NCBI GenBank assembly: GCA_046732855.1 | Contig: JBKPNX010000069.1 | Location: forward strand, 1-64,000 | Source: JBKPNX01 sp046732855 | GTDB taxonomy: Bacteria > Pseudomonadota > Alphaproteobacteria > Geminicoccales > Geminicoccaceae | DNA length: 64,000 nt | Direction: 5' to 3' | Part shown: one piece after another, positions 18,015 to 26,965 of the stretch | Position numbering within the stretch: position 1 is the first letter of the stretch | Layout: the number at the start of each line of letters is the position of its first letter | The notes under the pieces: generated by a model | Databases searched by the model: none | Seen by the model: the letters and a program-made list of their open reading frames with translations, nothing else | Told to the model about the DNA's origin: nothing | Program-made: the position numbers and the translations under genes

Positions 18015-19277
18015 TCAGGCGCCGGGCTGTGCGATTCCCGGTTCGCCGTCTCGCGATGGCTCTTTTCGCCCCGGTTGTCCCGCCGCCGCGAGCACCTTGT
18101 CGTACACGCTCTGGGCGCGCTCGGCCATGGTCGACCAGCGACAGTTCGCCTCGACGTAGCGCCGCGCCTCGCGGCCGAGCTCCTCGGCCAGTTCGGGGTC
18201 ATCGAGAACCGTCAGAATGCCCTCGGCGAATGCCGCCGCGTCAGCGTCGGCGACCAGCCACGCCGTGCGTCGATGCTCGGCTCCGGGCGCCGACGCCGCG
18301 AACGAGACCACTGGCTTGCCCGCCGCCATGTAGTTCAGCAGCTTGACCGGCATGCCGTCGCACTCGGTGCGCGGATTGACCGTTACGTCGGCGCTGGCCA
18401 GCAGCGCGGGCAGCCGATCGAATTCCGGCGCCGGCAGCAGATCGATGGCTCCGCGCACGCCGAGCTCCTGCGCGAGCGGCTCGTAGGGCGCGAAGGAAGA
18501 GTTCGCCGCGATCGCCAGTCGGACATCCGGCTTGCTGCGGACGATCTTGGCGAAGGCCTCGAGCAGCAGCTCGATGCCCTGGTAGCGCGCAAGATTGCCG
18601 GTGAACAGCACCGTCTTCTTGCCGTCTTGCGCAGGGCGCGGTCCGCGGCCGGGATCGAAGTGCTCGCATTCGACCCCATTGGGCACGGTTGTGATCCGGT
18701 CCGGCCCGATGCCATTGCTCACCAGCTTGTCGCGGATGGTGTCAGTGACGGCGATGATGTGATCGGACCATTGCGGCAGCCACCGGTCCAATTTCAGGCC
18801 GAGCGCCCGCTTGAGCCGCGCCGGCAGGCCGCGGCCGTAGTAGGGCAGCTCCGAGGCCAGCAGCGTGTGAGCGTCGTAGATCACCGGGACGCGCGCTCCG
18901 GGACGGGGGCGGCGTAAGCCGGACATGGTCCCGGCCGCGACCGCGACGAGGAGGCCCTCGTAGTGATGGGCATGGATCACGTCGATCGGGTGTTCGCGCA
19001 GAACGCCGCGCAGCTTGGCGATCAGCAGCGGATCCAGAACGAGGAGCTTGCCAAGCGTCGGTCCCGGGCCGAACTGGCGATAGCTCGCGACGTCCCGGGT
19101 GCGGTGGAGGCGCAGGGCGGGATCGGCCGCCCCCTCGCCGAGGTGATAGGTGACGACGTGGACTTCATGGCCGAGCGCGGCGAGCGCCTCCGACATCCGG
19201 AGAATCCTGACCGGCGTGCCCCGGGCGTGCGGAAACGGGCACGCCGCGACCATGGCGATGTGGTAAGGCGGCGTCAT
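18015..19277 (-). CDS. Glycosyltransferase family 4 protein
   Basis: A 420-residue GT-B glycosyltransferase of the GT4 family. The N-terminal acceptor domain shows CPFPHARGTPVRILRMSEALA and IHAHHYEGLL; the C-terminal donor domain has VPNGVECEHFDP, FTGNLARYQGIELLLEAF, and the nucleotide-sugar-binding MPVKLLNYMAAGKPVVSF with the conserved E replaced by a K-L-L-N-Y-M context. It lies 37 bases downstream of the GT2 gene on the same strand, so both probably act on one surface glycan. Donor and acceptor cannot be told. Confidence 0.88.
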   Translation of the reverse strand: MTPPYHIAMVAACPFPHARGTPVRILRMSEALAALGHEVHVVTYHLGEGAADPALRLHRTRDVASYRQFGPGPTLGKLLVLDPLLIAKLRGVLREHPIDVIHAHHYEGLLVAVAAGTMSGLRRPRPGARVPVIYDAHTLLASELPYYGRGLPARLKRALGLKLDRWLPQWSDHIIAVTDTIRDKLVSNGIGPDRITTVPNGVECEHFDPGRGPRPAQDGKKTVLFTGNLARYQGIELLLEAFAKIVRSKPDVRLAIAANSSFAPYEPLAQELGVRGAIDLLPAPEFDRLPALLASADVTVNPRTECDGMPVKLLNYMAAGKPVVSFAASAPGAEHRRTAWLVADADAAAFAEGILTVLDDPELAEELGREARRYVEANCRWSTMAERAQSVYDKVLAAAGQPGRKEPSRDGEPGIAQPGA

Positions 19278-19314
19278 TGGCGCGGAATTCGAACTGCTCC
19301 GTCTGGCGCGCTCG

Positions 19315-20433
19315 TCAAATGAACTGCGCTACCATCTTCCAGTAGGATCCGAGGACGGCGTTCAGCACTCGCCTTCCGGATCGCTCCAAGCGCCCCGCGG
19401 TCAGCTCCTCGCGAAAAGGCAGCGGGCCCCCCAGAAGCAGCACGCGATCGGGATTCCTCCGGGCGCTCTGGACCCGCCGGCGCTGCTCGACGACCTCGGG
19501 CGCGTGCCGGGCTATCCACACCACGGCCCTCGCCCACTCGCGGATCCAGCCTTTCTTGAGAACCATCACAAACTGGACTACTTCATAGAATGCAAGCACG
19601 GGCGACAGTATCAGCAGCGATTTGATCGAGTAGTTCTTGCAGAGGAATAGCCATCTGTTGCGAATCAGGTAGTAAATACGGTTACTGGAATATTTTCCGA
19701 GCCGGCGGATCGACAGTCCCTCCGTACCCTCCCGATGGAAGCAACGGGCAGCCGGCACGGACAAGATCTGATGACCGAATGCCCGCATGCGTACACCGAA
19801 GTCGTGATCCTCGAAATAAATGAAAAACGACTCGTCGAACGGCGCATGGTCAGGCAGGCGTCTTCGATCTGCCAGAAAGCACGCCGTGATCACCGATCCT
19901 ACTTTCCGCACCTGCCGATCGCTGCCATTCAGGGGCATGTCCTGATTATGGAGGGTCATCAGGCCGATGAAGTGATTGTCCGCGCCATCGTATTGAATGC
20001 GATCACGATCCTGGGCATAGAGCACGGCCGGCGCCGCCACGACCGCGTCGGGATGGGCGAGCAGCGCCGAGACGAGCTCATCGCTGCATCCTGGCGCCAG
20101 ACTGACGTCGTTGTCGACCAACAACGCCAGTTCGGTTCTGGCTTCGCGCAACGCGACGTTGCGCGCGGCCGCCGGGCCACAGTTGTCCGCCAGTCGGACG
20201 ATGCGCACCGAGGGAAACTCGCGCCCGACGATCTCGAGGCTGCGATCCTGCGAGCCGTTGTCGATCAGCACGATTTCGGCGAGGCGATCGGCGTGAGCGA
20301 CGGCAGCGCCCAGTGATTCCCGAAGAAAGCGCTCGCCATTGTAGTTGATCATGCACAACGTGGGTTTGCCGGTCGGCGGCGCTGCCAGCGCTGCCGCGCA
20401 CCTACCATCCTCAACAGAGGCGCCGTTTCGCAC
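19315..20433 (-). CDS. Glycosyltransferase family 2 protein (rhamnosyltransferase-like)
   Basis: A 372-residue GT-A glycosyltransferase. The N-terminal GT2 domain has LCMINYNGERFL, VLIDNGSQDRSLEI, and the DXD-like VDNDVSL; the middle EDHDFGVRMRAFGH is the usual ED catalytic-base region, and a C-terminal hydrophobic stretch (about 260-300) may associate with the membrane. Bases about 19,570-19,990 are AT-richer than the flanks, suggesting transfer or relaxed selection. It precedes the GT4 gene. Sugar specificity is unknown. Confidence 0.87.
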   Translation of the reverse strand: MRNGASVEDGRCAAALAAPPTGKPTLCMINYNGERFLRESLGAAVAHADRLAEIVLIDNGSQDRSLEIVGREFPSVRIVRLADNCGPAAARNVALREARTELALLVDNDVSLAPGCSDELVSALLAHPDAVVAAPAVLYAQDRDRIQYDGADNHFIGLMTLHNQDMPLNGSDRQVRKVGSVITACFLADRRRLPDHAPFDESFFIYFEDHDFGVRMRAFGHQILSVPAARCFHREGTEGLSIRRLGKYSSNRIYYLIRNRWLFLCKNYSIKSLLILSPVLAFYEVVQFVMVLKKGWIREWARAVVWIARHAPEVVEQRRRVQSARRNPDRVLLLGGPLPFREELTAGRLERSGRRVLNAVLGSYWKMVAQFI

Positions 20434-21224
20434 GCGAGCTTCCTCCGCAGCCGGTAGGTCGCCAGGCTCTAATCGCTCGCCCCGTCAGCGCAGAGCGTCC
20501 TCCCCCGCGCTCCCTGTAACGCACGACCGAGAAAAGGTAAAGCCGGAGCCGGTCGCCGCCGGTCCGTTGTCTTACGGCGCGCAAGCCATGGCCGGCTCGC
20601 CTGAATCGGACGGTTGGCGCTTTCGGCGCGTTGGGGCGGCACGGCGGCTCCGCCGGTCGCTGGTGAGACTCGAATCGGCAGCCTCGGGGCGGGGTGCTGG
20701 GGCAGGCAAGCGCCAGGATCCGCGCGCGCCAGTCGCGAGACCGGCGCGCCGAGATGACCCGCAAGATGCTGTGCGCTGCGCAAGGATCTGCGCAACTGGC
20801 GCCCATCGGGCGAAGCGGCAGGCGCGAGATTGCCGCGGCACGATCGAGGTGTTATCGAGGGTGGCCCTGAGCGAGGTCAGCGCGGCCTGCTGCTGACAGA
20901 GCAGTTCCAGAACCGTTGGCAGCCGCGCCGAACATTCTGCCGGCAGATACCGCGCTGGCCGATCCGGACAGAGCTGCTCTGCCAGTGGTCGGCGCGCGAT
21001 CGGTCGCCTGATCGGACGGCCGCCAGTTGGACATGAACCCGGTCGACCGGCTCGGGACGCGGGACGCGTTGACGCCGGCTGCAATCCCGGAGGGCACAGG
21101 GCCAGCAGGCACCCAGGACGATCGACCAAGTACGACTGACGGCCGGATCATCCGGGCCGCTCAGCTGGTCAAGTGTCCACGATGATGACCAGAGACGCTG
21201 GGCGACCCGATCGATCCGGGCGGC
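20434..21224. other. 790-base non-coding gap between GT2 and tad genes
   Basis: No gene could be supported. Open frames on both strands (for instance minus 20572-21129) lack motifs and ribosome sites and have Arg/Ala/Pro-rich shadow-like composition. A loose direct repeat containing GATC-ATCCGGGC-GCTCAGC occurs near 21145 and 21210. No hairpin with a T-run was seen. Confidence 0.5.
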
Positions 21225-21860
21225 TCAGCCGGCCTCGATCTCCTCGAGCGTGCCGAGACGCGGCCGGTGGTGGGCGCTCCGATAGACCTCCTGGGGCTCG
21301 ACAATCAATGCGCTGAGGAACGGCGTGAAGTCGTAGAACACCTCGGAGATGATCGCGGTCTCGCCCTGACGCACCTCGAAGCCCTCCGGCAGGACGGCGT
21401 CATCGCCCTCGGCGCCGAGATGGCTCGACGCGCTGTACGCGCCGCCACCGCTGCGCTGCCAGGCGACGATCGGGCCGTTGCCATCGGGATTGGTCACCGC
21501 CGACACGATCACCAGGCCGAGATCGGCGAGACTGAACGGACTGGCGACCTCCCCGATCGCCTCGAAAATGTCGGCCATCTCGGTCTCGTTGATGGTCTCG
21601 GCGCGCGACACCAGGTCGGAAATGGTGGTCGCGACCCGGTCCATCTTCTGGTGCAGGATCACGAAGCGGGCGAGCTCGGCGCTGGCCAGCATCAACATCA
21701 TCAGGACGGGCGCCGCGAGCGCGAACTCGACCGCCACGTTGCCGGCCCGGCACGCCAGCAGGCGCAGGCCGATCCGGCTGCCGGCCCGGCGCGATCCGCG
21801 GCGCCGCCCCCGAGCCAGCCCGCCAGCGGGCGCCGGAAGAAACTGCGCAAGCATGGGCAT
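21225..21860 (-). CDS. TadE-family pilus assembly protein
   Basis: A 211-residue TadE-like protein. It has a basic N-terminus, then the family motif GNVAVEFALAAPVLMMLMLASAEL, in which the Glu of the processed pseudopilin-like helix is conserved, and a periplasmic C-terminal domain ending in a YRSAHHRPR-rich tail. The start at 21860 (MPMLAQ) is chosen over two in-frame starts a few bases upstream because AGGAG lies 8 bases before it. Last gene of a TadG-TadE-TadE set. Exported minor pilin-like role in Flp/Tad apparatus is inferred from family; no CpaA-F genes are in the window. Confidence 0.84.
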   Translation of the reverse strand: MPMLAQFLPAPAGGLARGRRRGSRRAGSRIGLRLLACRAGNVAVEFALAAPVLMMLMLASAELARFVILHQKMDRVATTISDLVSRAETINETEMADIFEAIGEVASPFSLADLGLVIVSAVTNPDGNGPIVAWQRSGGGAYSASSHLGAEGDDAVLPEGFEVRQGETAIISEVFYDFTPFLSALIVEPQEVYRSAHHRPRLGTLEEIEAG

Positions 21861-21899
21861 CGCCATCACTCCTCTCGGTGGGCTGGCTACCCGTGGGCC

Positions 21900-22514
21900 T
21901 CAAGGACCAGGCGGTGGCGGCGTGAACGGCTCGTTGCGCACCGCGATATTGGACTGGAGCCGAATCGAATTGCCGAACAAAGGACGGAACAGCGGGATCA
22001 TGATGTCCCAGTCGTAGGACATGCGGTAGACGACCACGGCACCCGGGCCGCCCAGGCCGGCGGCGCCCATGTCGGAGTCCCAGGTGCCATTGCCGTTGAT
22101 GTCGGTGTACGGCTCGTCGTTGTCCCAGACGCCATTGTCGTTCTCGTCCGTGAACGGCTCGGGCTGGCCGATGTCGCCGAAATTCTCGTAAACCAGCGTG
22201 TCGATCTGCAACTCGTCCATGTCGATGATGCCGTAGGTATTGTCCTCGACGATCGACAGGATTTGATCCTCGCGGCTGACGCCGCCGCTGGTGAAGCCGG
22301 TGAGGCCATAGCGCGAGGCCTCACGCGCGGCGCCCTCAAGAATGGCCTGCACGAACATGATGCCCGAAAACTCCATGATCGCGCACAAAAGGCCGATGAA
22401 CAGGGGCGCGACGAACGCGAATTCGACCATCGCCGCGCCGTTCTGCCCGAGCCCGGCGGCCCGGACGCGGCGCCATGCCGCCATCCGGGGCCAGCTCAGA
22501 TCTTGCATACGCAT
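21900..22514 (-). CDS. TadE-family protein with calcium-loop-like insert
   Basis: A 204-residue TadE-like protein with the motif GAAMVEFAFVAPLFIGLLCAI at about 26-46. Unlike its neighbour it carries, at 123-150, two Asp/Asn/Gly-rich loops (DENDNGVWDNDEPY and DINGNGTWDSD) that look like EF-hand or dockerin-type calcium-binding loops. ATG at 2251x (22512-22514) has GGGAG upstream. It is 36 bases downstream of tadG and 39 upstream of the second tadE on the same strand. Calcium binding is inferred from pattern only. Confidence 0.85.
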   Translation of the reverse strand: MRMQDLSWPRMAAWRRVRAAGLGQNGAAMVEFAFVAPLFIGLLCAIMEFSGIMFVQAILEGAAREASRYGLTGFTSGGVSREDQILSIVEDNTYGIIDMDELQIDTLVYENFGDIGQPEPFTDENDNGVWDNDEPYTDINGNGTWDSDMGAAGLGGPGAVVVYRMSYDWDIMIPLFRPLFGNSIRLQSNIAVRNEPFTPPPPGP

Positions 22515-22550
22515 CGGTTGCTCCCGCCCCAGGCGTCCGCACCACGCCGC

Positions 22551-24272
22551 TCACTCGGCGATGCGCAAGGCGCTGAGCTGGTCGGCGATCTCGACGAACG
22601 CCTGTTGCAGGTCCGTCGCCGACGGTGCGTTGTAGTACATGTCCGGCTCGGTCGCGCAGTCGCGATACAGCTGCTGGGTTCCGGCGTCCGGCGAGGGACC
22701 GAAGGTCATGGTGTAGATGATGACGCCCTGCGCCTTCATGGTCTGGCACATGTCGAGCATGCGGTCGTCGAGGATGCTGTTCGCGACCGCCTGGTTGGTG
22801 GTGCCGAGCCGGCCCTCGCTCAGCCGCCCGTACGCCGTATAGTCGGCGCCCGGCCACGTGGTCTGGAACTGGTTGCGCCAGTTGGTCGGGCTGGTCGGGT
22901 ATGCATTATTCCCGGGAATCCCGGTATAGTGGTTGGCGCCGCTCCCGCCCCACTGGAAGGTGATGCCAGGGTAGTCGTACCACTCATTGTTGCCATCGGT
23001 CAGCAGGATGATGACCTTCTCCATGTTGGGCGTCTCGTAGTCGAGCGGCAGCTCGTCCGGCAGGTCGCCGTCCCACCGGCCCCGCCAGTTCGGCGACAGC
23101 ACCCGCCAGCCCCAGGCAAGCCCTTGGTTCGCCATGGTGCCGCCGCGGTGCCAGGGCGCCATGTCGTCGATCGCATTCAGGATCGTGGTCTTGCTCGCGA
23201 CCAGCGGCGTGATTGCCGGGCCGCAGCCGAGGTTCGGTCCGGTGCCCTCGTTCTGATAGAGGTCGTTATCCAGCTTGAGCGCGGATTCCGGCCCGCTCGG
23301 ATCCCACTCGTTGTCGCCGTTCAGCCACTTGCCCCAGGTGGCGGGGTTGGTCGCGGCATACTGGACCTTGGTCGGGCTCGGCTTGGACGGGGTGGGCGAG
23401 CCCTGCAGGTAGATCAGGTTGCCCGTGGCGTTGTAGGTCTTGGTCGAGTCTTTGACCACGGCCACGTAGCCGGTCTGCGTCCAGAAGGGGTTCACGTACT
23501 GGTGGAAGGTGGTCGCCCAGCGCAGAGGCGTGAAGAGCTGGACGTCCGGGGTCGCATCGTTGCTGTCGTTCGGGAAGGCGCGCGCCTCGACGCAGCCCTT
23601 CCATGTGGTCGGCAGGAAGTTGGCGGCGTTGTACCCGGTCAACCAGTCCTCGTGCTGGGTGCCGATGTTGACCGATGCGGCGTAAGGCACCAACCCCACC
23701 CAGAACTGCGGCACGGTCTCACGGTCGCCGTACAGAATGTTGATCAGATCGGTCGCCGCGGGCTTCATCGCGGCCATGCCGCCGTTGCCGCGCATCGAGC
23801 CGGTGTTGTCCATCACCAGCACCAGCTCCATGCCGCGCAGCTCGCGCTGGATGACGGTGCGCGCCGAGACGGTCACCTCGGGTACCCCGACGACTCTCAT
23901 GAAATACGTCGGGATGGTCGCCGAGGCCACGATGGTAATGGTGTTCTGCGCGTCGTTGAAGTTGATGATCGGGTTATCGGGCAGTAACTCGGAGTCCATG
24001 TAGCCGGTCGGGAAATTGGCCTCGAAGAACATCAGGATGTCTTCTCGGCGGTGGTCGGTGTCGAACGCCCGACCACCGGCCAGCCCTGCCGCATCGATCG
24101 CATACGACAGCTTGGACTTGAGCATGTAGCCGCGGCCGGTATCGATCGCGAGGCCGACCACCGCAAACAGCGGGATGATCGCCAGGCCCATGATCGCGGC
24201 CACCGCCCCGCGCTGCTCCACGAGCAGGCGTGCCCAGGCCGCACCCCGGAAGCCCTGTCGCTGGCTGCTCAT
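22551..24272 (-). CDS. TadG-like pilus assembly protein with von Willebrand factor A domain
   Basis: A 573-residue protein with one N-terminal membrane helix in the TadE/TadG motif (GAVAAIMGLAIIPLFAVVGLA, about 22-44), DTGRGYMLKSKLSYAIDAAGLAGG, and a VWA domain whose MIDAS begins VLVMDNTGSM (D155, T157, S159) and includes ILLTDGNNEW. A Trp/Asn/Tyr-rich insert lies inside the VWA domain. Start ATG at 24270-24272 has a perfect GGAGG 8 bases upstream; the longer frame is unlikely. First gene of the tad-like operon; divergent from the MaoC gene. Role in pilus assembly or adhesion is inferred. Confidence 0.88.
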   Translation of the reverse strand: MSSQRQGFRGAAWARLLVEQRGAVAAIMGLAIIPLFAVVGLAIDTGRGYMLKSKLSYAIDAAGLAGGRAFDTDHRREDILMFFEANFPTGYMDSELLPDNPIINFNDAQNTITIVASATIPTYFMRVVGVPEVTVSARTVIQRELRGMELVLVMDNTGSMRGNGGMAAMKPAATDLINILYGDRETVPQFWVGLVPYAASVNIGTQHEDWLTGYNAANFLPTTWKGCVEARAFPNDSNDATPDVQLFTPLRWATTFHQYVNPFWTQTGYVAVVKDSTKTYNATGNLIYLQGSPTPSKPSPTKVQYAATNPATWGKWLNGDNEWDPSGPESALKLDNDLYQNEGTGPNLGCGPAITPLVASKTTILNAIDDMAPWHRGGTMANQGLAWGWRVLSPNWRGRWDGDLPDELPLDYETPNMEKVIILLTDGNNEWYDYPGITFQWGGSGANHYTGIPGNNAYPTSPTNWRNQFQTTWPGADYTAYGRLSEGRLGTTNQAVANSILDDRMLDMCQTMKAQGVIIYTMTFGPSPDAGTQQLYRDCATEPDMYYNAPSATDLQQAFVEIADQLSALRIAE

Positions 24273-24496
24273 CGCGAAAACCTCCGTAAGATCGCCGGCG
24301 CGACGGACACCGTCCGGCGCGTCGGATGGCGGCAATCGAATCGACAACATCGCAGCCGCGACTTAACGGACGCTTAAGACCTGACGGCCGGGTGAATTGA
24401 GGTTAAGACTTGCCGGGGAGGTGCCTGGACCAGCTTGCAAAGAGCTAAATCGCCGCCGGCCGCGCCGTTGCGCGCCTCGATCTCGGCGGCTATGTC

Positions 24497-25012
24497 ATGC
24501 CGGTCGGCCGACGCAGGGGTGCACCGGCCAAACCACGGGATCGATCAGGCTTGCCAGAGATCTACCTGGAGGATTTCGCCCCCGGTCAGGTCCATCACCT
24601 GGGCGAGCGCACGCTCGGGCGGGACGAGATCGTCGCCTTCGCCCGGGACTGGGATCCCCAGCCGTTCCACCTCGACGAGCAGGCAGCCGCCGCTTCGATC
24701 TATGGCGGGCTGATCGCGAGCGGCTGGCATACCGTGTGCGCGTTCATGCGTCTGTTCGCGGACGGCCTGCTGAAGCGCGCCGCGGCGATGGGCTCGCCCG
24801 GGATCGACGAGCTGCGCTGGCTCAAGCCCGTGCGCCCCGGCGACCGCCTCGAGGCGCGGCTCGAGGTGCTCGAGATCCGACCGTCGCGCTCCAAGCCCGA
24901 TCGCGGCATCGTCCGGCTGCGCTGCGTGATGGCCGACCAGCACGCCGAGGAGGTACTGAGCTTCATCGCCAACGTGATGTTCCGCCGCCGGCCGGCGGCC
25001 CCACAGGACTGA
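24497..25012 (+). CDS. MaoC-family (R)-hydratase-like protein
   Basis: A 171-residue hot-dog-fold protein of the MaoC dehydratase family, probably acting on enoyl-CoA or related acyl thioesters. It shows YLEDFAPGQVHHLGERTL, FARDWDPQPFHLDEQAA with the hydratase D...H catalytic pair, and GLIASGWHTVCAFMRL. The first 20 residues are basic and not typical, so translation may begin later, but no ATG lies before YLEDF. Divergent from tadG, convergent with the deacetylase gene. Substrate unknown. Confidence 0.87.
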   Translation: MPVGRRRGAPAKPRDRSGLPEIYLEDFAPGQVHHLGERTLGRDEIVAFARDWDPQPFHLDEQAAAASIYGGLIASGWHTVCAFMRLFADGLLKRAAAMGSPGIDELRWLKPVRPGDRLEARLEVLEIRPSRSKPDRGIVRLRCVMADQHAEEVLSFIANVMFRRRPAAPQD

Positions 25013-25032
25013 GCCGAACGCGACGACGCCTC

Positions 25033-25046
25033 GGGCCACAGGGCCC
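25033..25046. terminator. Short GC hairpin between convergent genes
   Basis: GGGCC/GGCCC stem with a 4-base loop in the 64-base gap between the MaoC and deacetylase genes. No T-run; weak evidence. Confidence 0.22.
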
Positions 25047-25076
25047 CTGCAGTGAGGCCGCGACCGCTGCGATCCG

Positions 25077-26621
25077 CTATTGCGCCGCGGTCTGGGCGAC
25101 CGCGTACCGCGTACAGGCATTGCCGACGGTGGTGATGGCGCGGGCGCACCACTGGCGCGCCACGATCGCGCTGATCGGCACGAGGGCGATGCCGCGGGCG
25201 TCGAGGTTCGGCAGCCAGCGTTTCAGGGCTTCGATGGTCACGTCGTGCGGGTGCCCCATCGCTACCGCGAAGCCCTGGCTCCGCGCGATCGTCTCGGCAC
25301 GCGCGAGGCCGTGCAGCACGGACGAGAGGTCGAGATCGTTGTCGATGAAGACGTCGCGCTCGGCAAACGGCACGCTCATGCGCTCGGCCTCACGCGCCGC
25401 CACCGAATTCGCCGTGGTCCGAGAATCCAGGAACAACAGGTCGCGCTGACGCAGCTCGGCCATCACGATGTCCATGCTGACCCGGTCGGCGGTCAGGAGC
25501 GAACCCATGTGATTGTTGATCCCGACGAAGCCGCGAAAGCTGCGCAGGTTGCTGCGCAGCCGCGAAATCAGCTCGGCCGGTCCGAGCTGGGCAGTGAGCG
25601 CGTTCGGCCCGGGCCAGTCCCGGCTGCGCGGCTGCATTGGCACATGCACGAGCAGCTCGTGCCCGGCGGCGCGCGCCGCCTCGGTCTGGGCCTTCAGGTC
25701 GGTGGCGTACGGCATGAACGCGAGGGTGAGAGGCGCGCGCAGACGGTTGAGCGCGGCGGTGCCGCGCCGGTTCAGACCGAGATCGTCGATCACCACCGCG
25801 ATCGCGGGCCGCGGATCGGCCACGGTCACGACTGCGTTGCGCAGCCAGGTCGGCGTGCGCCCGCGTTTGTGGTCGTTCGGGTGCATGTCGGCCGGCGCAT
25901 CGAGCAGCGCGATCGCCTGGATCGCAGCTCCGTCCGATGGCGGCTTCGTCTCGTCGGGCGCTGCTTCCGGCATGATTCCTTCGGGCAGGACGCCGCCCGC
26001 TACTGCCCGGGTCATGGCCGGTTCGGACGGTGTGCCGGCCGGCGCGGTCGCGATCGAACTTGCATCCTCCTGCCGCGCTGCAGCGATTGGCTGCTGCGCA
26101 GCCGCTTCGGCGTGCGCGACCATCGCCGGCGCGGGTGTCGCTGCGCCGCCGCGCCCGCCCACGGCAACCCCTGCGCTCACCTCGCCCGAAGCGAGCGGCA
26201 GCCCGGCGTGCGCGTCCGCAGCCGGCGGAATGCCCTCGGTTGCGGTCCGATCGACCAGGGCCGGATCCGGCATGCCGATGTCCGGCATCGTCCTGGCGAC
26301 CTGGTGCAGCCTCTGCTTGAGACGGTACTGAAGCGCGCTCGACCCCCCGCCGAGCTTCCGCCCCATCGGCGCCGCGACGCTCGCCAGAGCCGTGGGCACC
26401 AGACCGTCGTTGAATTCCCCACGCGCGACCGCCGGGTGGCCGGCGCCTGCCGCGTCGCGCTGGTCGAGCACGCGATGGCCGGGCTCGGGCCACAGCAGCC
26501 AGATGGCGGCCAACAGAGCCACGCCGAGCAGGGACCGAGAGGCGCTGATCCGGTGCTGGATCAGCTCGCGTCGGAGGCGGTAACCCCAGCTTCGACGGCT
26601 GCGGCGACGTCGTGACGCCAT
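25077..26621 (-). CDS. Divergent polysaccharide deacetylase family protein (YibQ-like)
   Basis: A 514-residue protein of the divergent polysaccharide deacetylase (DUF610/YibQ) family. A basic N-terminus precedes one membrane helix (about 32-46), then a long Ala/Pro-rich periplasmic linker (50-260) and the catalytic-fold domain (about 275-500) with IAVVIDDLGLN, LTLAFMPYA, LLVHVPMQPRS, NNHMGS and FLDSRT. The domain position means it is anchored in the inner membrane facing the periplasm. Substrate is unknown; a cell-envelope glycan is likely. Divergent from the trpG operon. Confidence 0.88.
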   Translation of the reverse strand: MASRRRRSRRSWGYRLRRELIQHRISASRSLLGVALLAAIWLLWPEPGHRVLDQRDAAGAGHPAVARGEFNDGLVPTALASVAAPMGRKLGGGSSALQYRLKQRLHQVARTMPDIGMPDPALVDRTATEGIPPAADAHAGLPLASGEVSAGVAVGGRGGAATPAPAMVAHAEAAAQQPIAAARQEDASSIATAPAGTPSEPAMTRAVAGGVLPEGIMPEAAPDETKPPSDGAAIQAIALLDAPADMHPNDHKRGRTPTWLRNAVVTVADPRPAIAVVIDDLGLNRRGTAALNRLRAPLTLAFMPYATDLKAQTEAARAAGHELLVHVPMQPRSRDWPGPNALTAQLGPAELISRLRSNLRSFRGFVGINNHMGSLLTADRVSMDIVMAELRQRDLLFLDSRTTANSVAAREAERMSVPFAERDVFIDNDLDLSSVLHGLARAETIARSQGFAVAMGHPHDVTIEALKRWLPNLDARGIALVPISAIVARQWCARAITTVGNACTRYAVAQTAAQ

Positions 26622-26965
26622 ATGGGGCGCTCCACGCTCAGCCCGGCAGCCGGCGGTCTGACGGCGCCGGCGGCTTTCGTTGCGATAACAGAATAACCTT
26701 CATGGCAGCGCATTCAACTGGGTCTTGGCGCTGATTCACTCCGGTCGAGCAGGCATTATGGCGATTAGTACTCGCATGAGGACTGGGGGACACGCCGCGC
26801 CAAGAGCGTGGCGCCGTATCGGGATACGGCGCTGCCTGGCAGCGGCTTCGTGCGCCGCCCGCAGATCAGCCGCTTTCCTCTTGACGGCCCTGACCCGGCC
26901 GGGTTTTGCTGACGCGGTGCGCACGGCGCGGCACGGGCAGGCTGCTGTTTGACGGGCGTCCGGCG
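26622..26965. other. Divergent spacer / trp operon leader
   Basis: 344 bases between the deacetylase and trpG starts, read in opposite directions. A ten-codon frame (26702-26734) with one Trp codon is present but has no ribosome site. Strong hairpins lie at 26811-26843. No longer gene is supported. Confidence 0.5.
26811..26843 (+). promoter_or_regulatory. Perfect hairpin pair in the trpG leader
   Basis: A perfect 10-base inverted repeat (GCGCCGTATC at 26811-26820 and its complement at 26823-26832) is followed directly by a second short one (GCTGC/GCAGC, 26831-26843) that shares two bases with the first. Both lie in the transcribed leader of the trp operon, so they might regulate it. No T-run follows, so termination is unproven. 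Confidence 0.4.

Noticed and set aside
20572..21129. Minus-strand 185-codon frame in the gap
   Set aside because: Arg/Pro/Ala-rich, no start signal, no motif.
21267..23987. Long + strand open frame (906 codons) opposite the tad genes
   Set aside because: It is the antisense of TadG/TadE genes with good motifs and ribosome sites; the + product has shadow-like His/Arg/Val composition.
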